A stretch of 35,757 bases of DNA. Source: Acidimicrobiia bacterium (GTDB taxonomy: Bacteria; Actinomycetota; Acidimicrobiia; Spongiisociales; Spongiisociaceae). Below, in pieces: positions 1 through 8,866 of this stretch. How positions within the stretch are numbered: position 1 is the first letter of the stretch; every line of letters starts with the position of its first letter. The notes below the pieces were generated by a model. It had not been told where the DNA came from and ran no database searches. It was given only the letters and a program-made list of their open reading frames with translations. The stretch spans positions 1 to 35,757 of the forward strand of contig WTGI01000039.1 in NCBI GenBank assembly GCA_011523635.1. Direction: 5' to 3'. Both the position numbers and the translations under genes were made by a program.

Positions 1-1553
1 CCCCGCTCCCCCACCCGCCAGGCCCGGACCGCGAGGCGCACCAGGAGAGCCGCCAGCACCAGGCTCAGAACCACTGCGATCCAGAAACCGGGACCGCGGG
101 ACAGGCTGAGATTGCCCAGGGCGACCCAGAAGGTGTTGATCACTCCCGTTTGCGGCTTCGAGACGTCCCGCGCCAGGTACATGAAGCGCCAGATCACGCC
201 GGCGCCCACGAACGAGATCGCCATCGGCATGAAGATCAGCGACTTGGCGATCGACTCCCCCTTGGAACGGTCCGCCAGGACCGCTATGGCAAGACCGGCC
301 GTCGTCGATATCACGGTGACGGTGACCACCCACCACAGGTTGTTGAAAATCGTCCCCCGCAGCGCGGCGAAGACCGCGAACAGCGCCAGCAACGCGCCCA
401 GCGCCGCGAGGCCGCCCGATCCCGGCGAGAAGCTGATCCGGTAACCGCTCTGGCGGCCCAGCATGACCGAGACGCCCACCCCGATCAGCAGCAGGACAGC
501 ACCCACCCAGAACAGCTTGCTGCCGAAGATGCCGGCCCAACCATCCACGTTGAAGATGTTGGGACTCCCGAACACGTCCCGGTAGTTGATGAAGCCGACG
601 TATTCCTGGCCCCTGGCGTCGTGGAACGAGAGGAACAGGGTTCGGAGAGTCGGGATGATCAGGGTCGAGGCGATGAAGCCCAGCGCCGGCACCAGGAATA
701 TGTAGGCCCGGGCAGACACCTCGATCCGGCCTCGGGCGGATTGGCCGGGAATGGGCTTGAGACCGGCTAGCGCCCCGATCCCCAAACCGACGCCGATGGC
801 CGCCAGGTAGGCATCCGCCTTTGTCCCCAGACCGAGGTCGGGCACCAACCAGGCCCCCACCGCGTACCCGAGAGTCGCCCCCAGCACCGCCGAGCGGAGA
901 ACAGGCGTCTTACGGCCCCGGACAAGCCGTACCGCCAGACCTGCCCCCGCTCCGGCCAGAGTGAGGATCGCCAGCAGGCCGTACTGCAGGTCTGGCAGGA
1001 CGGGCCAAAGCTCGAGAGTGCCCTGTTCCCGCTCGAAGACGAGGATGACAGCCCGCATACCGGAGGCGGCCAGAGCACCGAGCGCAGCCCCGGCGCCGGC
1101 GCCGATCGCGAGGCGCGTTCTCGGTCGCTCGACAGTGCCCAGCAAGTAGCCTGCCACCGCTCCGATCGCGGTGGCTGCGACCGTGCGGAGCACCGGACCG
1201 TCGATGACCCGGTTACCCCAGAGCATGGCGAACCCGGTGAAGCTACCGGCCGCTCCCACCAGGGTGGTGAAGACAGCCCAGCGATCGGGGGCCAGGTCGA
1301 AGAGTTTGTTGGCGGCGACGAAGATCAGCCCGCTGGCGAGAATCGAGACCACCACCCCCGTGGCGGTCGTCTCCAGCTTGTCGACCGCGGTGATCCCCCA
1401 CCAGGTGAGGGCGCCGAGGACAAGGCCGATCACCACGGCAACGATCCGCCTGGTCCGGGACGGCCGGCCGGTGCGGTCGATCCACAGCCCGGCCCCGCCG
1501 GCCATGCCGAGGGCCATGAGGAGGTTGACCGCCACGCTCATGACGCCTACCAC
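1..1553 (-). CDS. Sugar ABC transporter permease, MalF/AglF type, with extra N-terminal membrane domain (3' end outside window)
   Basis: This is an inner-membrane permease of a carbohydrate ABC importer. The frame stays open to base 1, giving 517 residues without a stop, so the C-terminus and the EAA loop that contacts the ATPase lie outside. I chose GTG at 1553 because a strong GGAGGAGG site (1561-1568) sits 7 bases upstream; ATG at 1541 is in frame but too far from it. From about residue 265 the protein resembles MalF-like permeases: a first helix with FLVPALGF, then LRTLFLSFHD and FINYRDVF, a middle GTIFNNLWW stretch and the FMPMAISFVGAGVIWRFMY region. The first ~260 residues are an additional glycine/alanine-rich domain with about nine hydrophobic segments that ordinary MalF proteins do not have. 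It lies 155 bases downstream of the binding-protein gene on the same strand, so it is probably in one operon with it. Confidence 0.8.
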   Translation of the reverse strand, partial: MVGVMSVAVNLLMALGMAGGAGLWIDRTGRPSRTRRIVAVVIGLVLGALTWWGITAVDKLETTATGVVVSILASGLIFVAANKLFDLAPDRWAVFTTLVGAAGSFTGFAMLWGNRVIDGPVLRTVAATAIGAVAGYLLGTVERPRTRLAIGAGAGAALGALAASGMRAVILVFEREQGTLELWPVLPDLQYGLLAILTLAGAGAGLAVRLVRGRKTPVLRSAVLGATLGYAVGAWLVPDLGLGTKADAYLAAIGVGLGIGALAGLKPIPGQSARGRIEVSARAYIFLVPALGFIASTLIIPTLRTLFLSFHDARGQEYVGFINYRDVFGSPNIFNVDGWAGIFGSKLFWVGAVLLLIGVGVSVMLGRQSGYRISFSPGSGGLAALGALLALFAVFAALRGTIFNNLWWVVTVTVISTTAGLAIAVLADRSKGESIAKSLIFMPMAISFVGAGVIWRFMYLARDVSKPQTGVINTFWVALGNLSLSRGPGFWIAVVLSLVLAALLVRLAVRAWRVGER

Positions 1554-1649
1554 CCGCCGGCCTCCTCCATGTAGAGAGCCGACCCGCTAGCCGGGGTTCG
1601 GGTGTGTCTCATCGTTCGGCCGGGCCGTCCTCTCCTTGATGAGTTGGGC

Positions 1650-1685
1650 ACGGTGGGTGCCTACCGCCTGACAGACACCCACCGT
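1650..1685 (-). promoter_or_regulatory. Intercistronic hairpin between binding-protein and permease genes
   Basis: A perfect 10-bp inverted repeat (ACGGTGGGTG at 1650-1659 and its complement at 1676-1685) encloses a 16-base loop. It falls between the stop of the binding-protein gene and the permease start. No T-run follows on the minus strand, so it is not a classical terminator. Such hairpins in sugar ABC operons often protect the upstream mRNA so that binding protein is made in excess; that role is inferred here. Confidence 0.5.
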
Positions 1686-1708
1686 ACAGCTTCTAGCTGG
1701 TCAGTGCC

Positions 1709-3127
1709 TTAGGGCCAAGAGGACTCGATGGCCGCGGTGGCCTCCTCGACCGTCTTGTCCCCGTTCACCGCGCTGGTCGCCTCGGACCAGAAGGTCCCGG
1801 CGCCCACGGCGGCAGGCATCAGATCGGATCCGTCAAAGCGGACCACCTCGGCCGTGAACAGGATGTCCAGGAAGGACTGCTCGAGAGGCTGGTAGAGGCT
1901 CAGGTCGGCGTTCAGGTTGGGGGACAGGAAGCCGCTCAGCACCGCTCCGCCACCCTTGGACAGATTCTGGAACCGCTGCCGGTTGTCCGCGTACTCGGGA
2001 CTGGCGTAGTACTCCATAACCGCCCAAACCTCGGGGGCATCCCTGAAGGCAGACACCAGCGTCCCGGCGCCGAGCACCGGCCGGTCACCGCTCACCGACG
2101 GGAAGTAGAAGACGTCCACACCGTCGGGACCGAACCCGGTGCCATCCGGGAAGAAGGCCGAGAAGAAGGAGGCCTGGCGATGCATCATGCAGTCGCCCTC
2201 CACCAGCGGCCGCCCGTTGTCCCCGAAGAAGGTCGACGCGATGGTTCCACCCTCCGCGTATACGGCGCCCGGAGTGTTCCAGAGGTCGAGTATCTCGGTC
2301 CAGATGGCGTTCATCTCGGGCGTGTTGAACGGGATGGTGTGAGCCACCCACTCGTCGTAGAAGTCAGCACCCTCGTAACGGAGGGTCAGGTCCTCCACCC
2401 AGTCCGTGAAGGCCCATCCGGTAGCGCCCCCGGACTCGATGCCCACGCACCACGGTACGTTGCCGTCATCGATCATCTGCTGGGTGAGACCCTTCAGGTC
2501 GGCCCAGGTGCCGGGGACTTCGTACCCGTTGGCCGCGAAGTCGGCGGGCCGGTACCACACCAGCGACTTGAGGTCCGCCTTGGTCGGGATTGCGTACTGG
2601 ACACCGTCCACATTGCCGAACGCGTTCCATGCCGCGCCGATGTTGGCTTCCATGGTGGCGATGACGTCGTCTGGGATCGGCAGGATCCAACCCTCACGGG
2701 CGAAGTCGGCGATCTTGCCGGGCTGCGGGAACACCGCTATGTCCGGCGGGTTACCGCCGGCTGCCTGGGCGTTGATCAGATCCGAGAAACTGCGCTCCCC
2801 GGTGTACTGGATGGTCATGCCGTTCTGGGCGGCGAAGATGTCCAGCGCCGCCTGGTGCGAACCGGCCTCGGCATCCGAGCTCTCCGGTCCGAATACCGTG
2901 ACCGTGGTTCCGGCCAGCGGGTTGACCATCTCGACCTCGACCGTCTCGGTAACGACCTCGGTAACGGTTTCCGTCACCACCTCGGTCACCGTCTCGGTCT
3001 CGGTGACGATGGACGTCACGACCACGGTCTCGGGCGTTGACGGTGTATCCGACTCGCCGCCGCAGGCGCCTGCCACCAGTGCCAGCGCCGCCATCAGCGC
3101 CAGGAGCCGAACGAGCTTCACTTTCAT
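1709..3127 (-). CDS. Sugar ABC transporter substrate-binding lipoprotein (AglE/MalE-like, solute-binding family 1)
   Basis: This is an extracytoplasmic solute-binding protein of 472 residues. It starts with a basic n-region and a hydrophobic stretch ending in VAGAC, which makes Cys22 the likely lipidated residue. Residues ~35-66 are a low-complexity tether of Val, Thr and Glu repeats. The mature domain begins near TTVTVFGPESSDAEA and has family features: a GGNPPDIAVFPQPG strand region, IPTKADLKSLVWYRP, PGTWADLKGLTQQM, and a conserved C-terminal half with FFSAFFPDGTGF and GAGTLVSAFRD. The pattern resembles alpha-glucoside binding proteins (AglE), so an oligosaccharide or alpha-glucoside is the likely ligand, but the sugar is not proven. 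The start is supported by AGGAGG six bases before ATG. The downstream permease gene on the same strand completes part of the importer; the second permease and the ATPase are not in view. Confidence 0.88.
   Translation of the reverse strand: MKVKLVRLLALMAALALVAGACGGESDTPSTPETVVVTSIVTETETVTEVVTETVTEVVTETVEVEMVNPLAGTTVTVFGPESSDAEAGSHQAALDIFAAQNGMTIQYTGERSFSDLINAQAAGGNPPDIAVFPQPGKIADFAREGWILPIPDDVIATMEANIGAAWNAFGNVDGVQYAIPTKADLKSLVWYRPADFAANGYEVPGTWADLKGLTQQMIDDGNVPWCVGIESGGATGWAFTDWVEDLTLRYEGADFYDEWVAHTIPFNTPEMNAIWTEILDLWNTPGAVYAEGGTIASTFFGDNGRPLVEGDCMMHRQASFFSAFFPDGTGFGPDGVDVFYFPSVSGDRPVLGAGTLVSAFRDAPEVWAVMEYYASPEYADNRQRFQNLSKGGGAVLSGFLSPNLNADLSLYQPLEQSFLDILFTAEVVRFDGSDLMPAAVGAGTFWSEATSAVNGDKTVEEATAAIESSWP
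2933..3025 (-). repeat. Degenerate tandem repeat encoding a Val-Thr-Glu tether
   Basis: Short units built from TCGGTAACG/TCGGTCACC-type triplets repeat through this stretch and encode residues ~35-65 of the lipoprotein, with recurring VTET and VTEV units. The copies differ by synonymous changes. The segment lies between the lipidated Cys22 and the ligand-binding domain, so it probably acts as an extended spacer. Repeats like this can vary in copy number. Confidence 0.7.
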
Positions 3128-3207
3128 GCGTTTCCTCCTCGAAATCTTGCGTCTACTAGTTGCCGGGAAGCGCTGACCGGGCAGCCTTCACCCTGCGTAG
3201 CTGGCGT

Positions 3208-3237
3208 ACCCTACTCGGACCGGCGAATCCGTCCGAA
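3208..3237 (-). promoter_or_regulatory. Possible promoter of the sugar-uptake operon
   Basis: On the minus strand TAGGGT (3213-3208) lies 18 bases after TTCGGA (3237-3232). The -35 match is weak. The box is about 80 bases before the start of the lipoprotein gene. It is the best candidate I find, but only moderately convincing. Confidence 0.3.
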
Positions 3238-3379
3238 ACGCGACTTACGCGGCAAAACCACGAGCCGGCTGGCACGACAGGGGCGCGATGCTAGGCATGG
3301 CACGAGACCTAAGGGCCGGTAAACGGGCAGTTTGTTCGCGAGTGACAGGCAGGTGAATCTCGGTTGGAGCAGGTCTCGA

Positions 3380-3385
3380 TATAAT
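3380..3385 (+). promoter_or_regulatory. -10 box of the ahcY promoter
   Basis: A perfect TATAAT occurs in otherwise very GC-rich DNA, 128 bases before the ahcY start. No good -35 hexamer is found at 16-18 bases; an extended spacing or an activator could compensate. The implied leader is about 120 bases with several GC-rich stretches but no recognised riboswitch. Confidence 0.5.
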
Positions 3386-3512
3386 CCGGCAGACCGGATC
3401 CGATCGCACGCCCACCTATCCCCCGCGCCGCGCTTGACGCCGGCGAGATCCCCCGAACCCGGCATCATGGTGGTGGACGCGCCCGACCCCGACCGACCAG
3501 GAGAACGTAGCC

Positions 3513-4980
<1,468 letters not shown>

Positions 4981-4982
<2 letters not shown>

Positions 4983-5004
4983 ATGCTAGCTGTTGTTAGC
5001 ATCT
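4981..5004 (+). terminator. Hairpin overlapping the ahcY stop codon
   Basis: AGATGCTA (4981-4988) pairs perfectly with 4997-5004, and the stem can extend inward by one G-T and one C-G pair to a TGTT loop. It overlaps the last two bases of the TAG stop of ahcY. There is no following T-run, so it may stabilise the 3' end or act as a weak, non-canonical terminator that separates ahcY from argR. Confidence 0.45.
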
Positions 5005-5052
5005 AATGACCACCTGCCACGCCGCCACTGCCGGCTCCGGATCTCCGGAGGA

Positions 5053-5092
5053 GCTTGCATAATCATGCAAGCATGTGCATACTTGTGCGGAT
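5053..5092 (+). promoter_or_regulatory. Tandem ARG boxes (ArgR operator)
   Basis: The first box is a perfect 8-bp palindrome, GCTTGCAT, a 4-base centre and its complement (5053-5072), matching the TGCAT/ATGCA half-sites bound by ArgR/AhrC repressors. A second, degenerate box with TGCAT at 5076-5080 is displaced by 20 bases, which suits a hexamer binding two adjacent sites. The boxes lie directly before argR and cover the predicted promoter, so argR-argG-argH is very likely self-repressed when arginine is plentiful. Confidence 0.8.
5055..5083 (+). promoter_or_regulatory. Promoter of argRGH, inside the ARG boxes
   Basis: TTGCAT (5055-5060) and CATACT (5078-5083) are separated by 17 bases. The expected transcription start, 7-10 bases further on, coincides with the ATG of argR at 5093, so the mRNA would be leaderless. 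The -35 box is part of the first ARG box, which explains repression by steric block. This is inferred from position and sequence only. Confidence 0.5.
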
Positions 5093-5542
5093 ATGAGCAC
5101 GGAGGCACGCCGGAGAGCGGTACGGAACATCCTGTCCGAACGGGCCGTATCGAGCCAGGCCGACCTGGCCCTGCTCCTGGCGGAGCAAGGGTTCCTGGTC
5201 ACCCAGGCCACGGTTTCACGGGACCTCTGGGCGGTAGGCGCGGTCAAGGCGAGGACGGCGGATGGTTCGTTCCGGTACTCCTGGGAGCCCGGTAACGCTC
5301 GGGATGCCCTGGCGATGACCCTGTCCACCTACGTGGCGTCGGTCCGGTCGAGCGGGAACCTGGTGGTGATAAAGACTCCTCCGGGAGCGGCCCACGTGGT
5401 GGCGGCCGCTATCGACGATGCCGGCATCGAAGGGATCCTGGGTACCGTGGCCGGAGACGACACGATGCTGGTCGTGGCCGGGGAAGAGACCGGCGGGCGG
5501 GCCGTAGCGCAATTGATAGAAGAGCTGGGAGTGAGCGAATGA
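5093..5542 (+). CDS. argR: Arginine repressor, ArgR/AhrC family
   Basis: This is the arginine-sensing transcriptional regulator, 149 residues, a hexamer when arginine is bound. The N-terminal winged helix has [18 protein letters not shown] followed by [14 protein letters not shown], the typical recognition helix. The C-terminal oligomerisation and arginine-binding domain has [12 protein letters not shown], with the Asp-Asp pair that contacts arginine. An in-frame GTG at 5075 would add six residues, but it lies inside the second ARG box; the ATG at 5093 fits the predicted promoter as a leaderless start and lacks any ribosome site of its own. Its stop overlaps the argG start (ATGA), so the two are coupled. 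It probably represses this operon and other arg genes elsewhere. Confidence 0.95.
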   Translation: MSTEARRRAVRNILSERAVSSQADLALLLAEQGFLVTQATVSRDLWAVGAVKARTADGSFRYSWEPGNARDALAMTLSTYVASVRSSGNLVVIKTPPGAAHVVAAAIDDAGIEGILGTVAGDDTMLVVAGEETGGRAVAQLIEELGVSE

Positions 5543-6744
5543 GCCGGGTGGTGCTGGCGTACTCAGGAGGGCTGGACACATCGGTCATCCTGAAGTGGCT
5601 GATCGAGGAGCGGGGCTACGAGGTCGTCTGCTACACGGCGGATGTCGGCCAGGGCGAGGAGGTCGAGGAAGCGGTCGCCAAGGCGTACGCGACCGGCGCG
5701 GTCGAAGCCGTTGCCGAGGACCTGCGCGAGGAGTTCGTGGACGAGTACGTATGGCCGGCCATCCGGGCCAACGCCGTGTACGAGAACTACTACCTGCTGG
5801 GTACCTCCCTGGCCCGCCCGGTGATCGCCAAGGGGCTGGTCCGGGCGGCCGAGAAGTACGGCGCGCAGGCCATCTCCCACGGCGCCACCGGGAAGGGCAA
5901 CGACCAGGTGCGCTTCGAGCTGTCCGCCTACGCGCTGAAACCCGACATCCGGGTGGTGGCCCCCTGGCGGGAGTGGTCGATGAGGGGTCGCGCCGACCTC
6001 GTGGCCTATGCCGACAAGCACGACATCCCGATCCCGGTCACGCCCGAGAAGCCCTACTCCACCGATGCCAACCTGCTCCACATCTCCTACGAGGGCGGCG
6101 TGCTGGAGGATCCCTGGGTGGCGCCCCCGGCCGGCATCTTCCAGATGACCCGCGACCCCGAGGCGGCACCCGATCAGGCCCAGGAAGTGGTCATCGCCTT
6201 CGAGGGGGGCACCCCCGTGGCGGTGGACGGTGTCCGGATGTCGCCGGCCGAGCTGCTGGGTCACTGCAACCGCATCGCCGGTGCCCATGGGATCGGTCGG
6301 GTCGATCTGGTCGAGAACCGCTACGTGGGAATGAAGAACCGGGGCGTGTACGAGACTCCGGGCGGCACCCTGCTCCATCACGCCCACCGGGCCGTGGAGT
6401 CCATCACCCTCGACAGGGAGTTGGCCCATCTGCGAGACCAGCTGATGCCGCGCTACGCCGAGATGGTCTATAACGGCTTCTGGTTCTCGCCCGAGCGGGA
6501 GGCCCTCCAGCAGTTCATGGACGGCATCCAGATGGACGTCACCGGCGAGGCCCGTATCCAGATGTACAAGGGCAATGCCGGCGTGATGGGCCGGCGCTCC
6601 GACTCCCACACCCTGTACGACCAGGAAACGGTCACGTTCGAGGAGGGAGGGACGTACGACCAGTCCGACGCCACCGGCTTCATCCGGCTCAACGCCCTCC
6701 GCCTCCGCCTCCAGGCCGGCCGCGGCTCCGGGGTGATCCCGTGA
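5539..6744 (+). CDS. argG: Argininosuccinate synthase
   Basis: This enzyme joins citrulline and aspartate with ATP to make argininosuccinate, the second-last step of arginine synthesis. The product has 401 residues, the normal length. The N-type ATP pyrophosphatase loop SGGLDTS is at residues 9-15. [15 protein letters not shown] contains the citrulline- and aspartate-binding residues, and [17 protein letters not shown] is the second family signature. The ATG overlaps the argR stop by four bases, and its own stop overlaps the argH start, so the three genes are translated in series. Confidence 0.99.
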   Translation: MSRVVLAYSGGLDTSVILKWLIEERGYEVVCYTADVGQGEEVEEAVAKAYATGAVEAVAEDLREEFVDEYVWPAIRANAVYENYYLLGTSLARPVIAKGLVRAAEKYGAQAISHGATGKGNDQVRFELSAYALKPDIRVVAPWREWSMRGRADLVAYADKHDIPIPVTPEKPYSTDANLLHISYEGGVLEDPWVAPPAGIFQMTRDPEAAPDQAQEVVIAFEGGTPVAVDGVRMSPAELLGHCNRIAGAHGIGRVDLVENRYVGMKNRGVYETPGGTLLHHAHRAVESITLDRELAHLRDQLMPRYAEMVYNGFWFSPEREALQQFMDGIQMDVTGEARIQMYKGNAGVMGRRSDSHTLYDQETVTFEEGGTYDQSDATGFIRLNALRLRLQAGRGSGVIP

Positions 6745-8099
6745 CCACCCGGATGTGGGGGGGACGCTTCTCCGAGGGCCCCGACCGGATCCTGTGGAAC
6801 TTCACCGTGGATCACTCCGACCGGCGGCTGCTGCGGGAGGACCTCGCCGGATCCCTCGCCCACGTCGCCATGCTCGCCGAGACCGGGCTGCTGACCGGCG
6901 AGGAGGCCGGCACGCTCACCAGCGGCCTGCAGCAGATCGTGACCGAAGCGGACCGGAACACCTTCCGGTTCTTGGAGAGCGACGAGGATGTCCATTCGGC
7001 GGTGGAACGGCGGCTGGGCGAGTTGGTGGGCGAGGTAGCCGGGAAGCTCCACACCGGGCGGTCCCGCAACGACCAGGTGGCGCTGGACCTCCGCCTCTAC
7101 CTGCTCCGCTCCGCCCGAGCCAGGATCGATGGTCTCGGGGGCTTCTGCCGGGCGATGGTGGAGGCTGCCGAAGGGGTCGGGGATACGGTGGTGGCGGGCT
7201 ACACCCACCTCCAGCAGGCCCAGGCCGTCCCGCTGGCCCACCACCTGCTGGCCTACGTGTCGACCGCACTGCGGGACATCGAGAGGCTCGAGGATCTGAG
7301 CCGCCGGATGGACGTCTCTCCCCTGGGCGCCGGCGCGCTCGGGGGGAGCAGCCTCCCGCTCGATCCGGACCGTTCGGCCGAGTTGCTGGGGATGGCCGGC
7401 CGCTTCGTTAACTCCATGGACGCGGTGGCGGCCCGGGACCACGTATCCGAGTACGCCTTCGCATGTACCCAGGCGCTAATCCATCTGTCGCGGCTGGCGA
7501 CCGAGTGCGTGCTCTGGACCACCACGGAATTCGGTTGGGTGACCTTCGGCGACGCCCTTACGACCGGCTCGTCGGCCATGCCGCACAAGAAGAATCCCGA
7601 CATAGCCGAACTGACCCGCGGCCGGGCGGCCACCGCCATCGGCTGCCTGACGGGCCTGATGGCCCTCCAGAAGGGTCTGCCCATGACGTACAACCGCGAC
7701 CTCCAGGAGGACAAGGCGGCCCTGTTCGCCATCGACGATGCTCTGGCCGGCGCGCTGGAGGCGATGACGGCCCTCATCGGCAGCGCCGAGTTCCATCCAT
7801 CGGCGCCCGACCCGTCGGTGACCGCGCTCGACCTTGCCGAGGCTCTGGTCGAGCGGGGGGTCCCCTTCCGCGAAGCCCACGGGGTGGTGGGCGCCCTGCT
7901 GGCGGCGCTGGCGGCCGGGGGCAAGTCCCTTTCGCAAGCGACCATCGCCGATCTGGTGGAGGCCGACCCCCGGTTCGAGCCCGCCGACCTCTCCCTTACC
8001 GACCCGGCCGGGTCGGTCGGCAGGCGCCGGTCGACCGGAGGAGCCGGCTTCGCGTCGGTACGGGAGCAACTCCGGACGCTCAAGCGCCGCCTGGCCTGA
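6741..8099 (+). CDS. argH: Argininosuccinate lyase
   Basis: This enzyme splits argininosuccinate into arginine and fumarate, the last step of arginine synthesis. It has 452 residues and belongs to the fumarase/aspartase superfamily. It begins [11 protein letters not shown], a standard ArgH start region, has [18 protein letters not shown] with the substrate-binding residues, and carries the superfamily signature [11 protein letters not shown] near residues 276-286, whose serine is the catalytic base. It begins at a GTG four bases inside argG. No other arg biosynthetic gene follows; argC, J, B, D and F must be elsewhere if present. Confidence 0.99.
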   Translation: MTTRMWGGRFSEGPDRILWNFTVDHSDRRLLREDLAGSLAHVAMLAETGLLTGEEAGTLTSGLQQIVTEADRNTFRFLESDEDVHSAVERRLGELVGEVAGKLHTGRSRNDQVALDLRLYLLRSARARIDGLGGFCRAMVEAAEGVGDTVVAGYTHLQQAQAVPLAHHLLAYVSTALRDIERLEDLSRRMDVSPLGAGALGGSSLPLDPDRSAELLGMAGRFVNSMDAVAARDHVSEYAFACTQALIHLSRLATECVLWTTTEFGWVTFGDALTTGSSAMPHKKNPDIAELTRGRAATAIGCLTGLMALQKGLPMTYNRDLQEDKAALFAIDDALAGALEAMTALIGSAEFHPSAPDPSVTALDLAEALVERGVPFREAHGVVGALLAALAAGGKSLSQATIADLVEADPRFEPADLSLTDPAGSVGRRRSTGGAGFASVREQLRTLKRRLA

Positions 8100-8137
8100 C
8101 CGGCGCCGCGTTTCACACCGAGGCTCCGAAGGTTACG

Positions 8138-8143
8138 TATAGT
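8138..8143 (+). promoter_or_regulatory. Possible -10 box before the CDGSH gene
   Basis: TATAGT lies 35 bases before the GTG of the next gene, in the 78-base gap after argH. The -35 region is poor. It would start a short-leader transcript for the CDGSH-dehalogenase group. Confidence 0.4.
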
Positions 8144-8177
8144 TCGCTCACGTCCGTCCCGACACCTGGAGGAGACC

Positions 8178-8840
8178 GTGGCCGAGCAGCCCGTAACCGT
8201 AAGCGTCCGGCCCGACGGCCCGTACATAGTCTCCGGATCGGTGCCCCTGCGGGTCAGGAGCGCGGTCGTGTCGGAACACGGCGAACCGCTCACCTGGCGG
8301 AGCGAGGAGGTGACCGAACAGAACCCGGTCTACGCGTTGTGCAGGTGTGGGGAGTCCTCCCGGAAGCCGTACTGTGACGGGACCCACGACAAGGTGGGCT
8401 TCGACGGTACGGAAACGGCGCCGGCCGATTCCTTCCAGGAACGCTGCGCCGATCTGGGCGGTACCGGGATCGAAGTGTTCGACGACCGCAGCATCTGCGT
8501 GCATGCCGGCTTCTGCGGCAACCGCATATCCAACGTCTGGAAGATGACTCCGGGCACCGATGACAGCGTCGTCCGGTCCCAGGTGATGGCCATGATCGAG
8601 CGGTGCCCGTCGGGCGCCCTCTCCTACACGGTCGCCGGCGCCGAGATCGAACCGGCCCTGCCCGTCGAGATCTCGGTCATCACCGATGGTCCGCTGTGGC
8701 TGACCGGCGGGATACAGGTCGAGCGATCGGACGGTGAGCCCTTCGAGGTCAGGAACCGTGTCACCTTGTGCCGGTGCGGCCACTCCGCCCGGAAACCGCT
8801 CTGCGACGGATCGCACAAGAAAGCCGGTTTCACCGGCTGA
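8178..8840 (+). CDS. CDGSH-Fer4-CDGSH iron-sulfur protein
   Basis: This 220-residue cytoplasmic protein contains three predicted metal sites. Residues 55-70 (Cys55, Cys57, Cys66, His70) and 198-213 (Cys198, Cys200, Cys209, His213) are each a CxC...PxCDGxH motif, which binds a [2Fe-2S] cluster with three Cys and one His. Between them, Cys107, His109, Cys113 and Cys143 (CVHAGFC and RCPSGAL) match the divergent 4Fe-4S mono-cluster domain (Fer4_19). The function is unknown; redox sensing or electron transfer is expected. A GGAGGAG site just before the GTG supports the start. It is 26 bases upstream of the haloalkane dehalogenase, so both are probably on one transcript. Confidence 0.9.
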   Translation: MAEQPVTVSVRPDGPYIVSGSVPLRVRSAVVSEHGEPLTWRSEEVTEQNPVYALCRCGESSRKPYCDGTHDKVGFDGTETAPADSFQERCADLGGTGIEVFDDRSICVHAGFCGNRISNVWKMTPGTDDSVVRSQVMAMIERCPSGALSYTVAGAEIEPALPVEISVITDGPLWLTGGIQVERSDGEPFEVRNRVTLCRCGHSARKPLCDGSHKKAGFTG

Positions 8841-8866
8841 CCGGTGGTACTGCGGCCGGAGCCGCC

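Larger units (their letters stand above)
3128..3512. other. 385-base divergent intergenic region between the sugar operon and ahcY
   Basis: No convincing gene is present; the open frames that cross it lack family motifs and ribosome sites. It must hold the promoters of two divergent units. I see a perfect TATAAT towards ahcY (3380-3385) and a weaker TAGGGT box towards the sugar operon (3208-3213). I looked for an S-adenosylhomocysteine riboswitch, often found before ahcY in other phyla, and did not recognise its conserved core. No clear long palindrome for a sugar repressor stood out. Confidence 0.6.

Noticed and set aside
150..770. 206-codon plus-strand frame opposite the permease
   Set aside because: Arg/His/Asp/Gln-rich shadow; the minus frame gives clean membrane helices and MalF motifs.
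3211..3468. 85-codon minus-strand frame upstream of the sugar operon
   Set aside because: It crosses the ahcY -10 region, lacks a ribosome site and shows no family features.
3386..3512. S-adenosylhomocysteine riboswitch before ahcY
   Set aside because: The conserved core of the known SAH riboswitch was not recognisable; only GC-rich leader was seen. A covariance-model search would decide.
5563..6609. 348-codon minus-strand frame opposite argG
   Set aside because: Antisense shadow of a fully recognisable gene, with no ribosome site.
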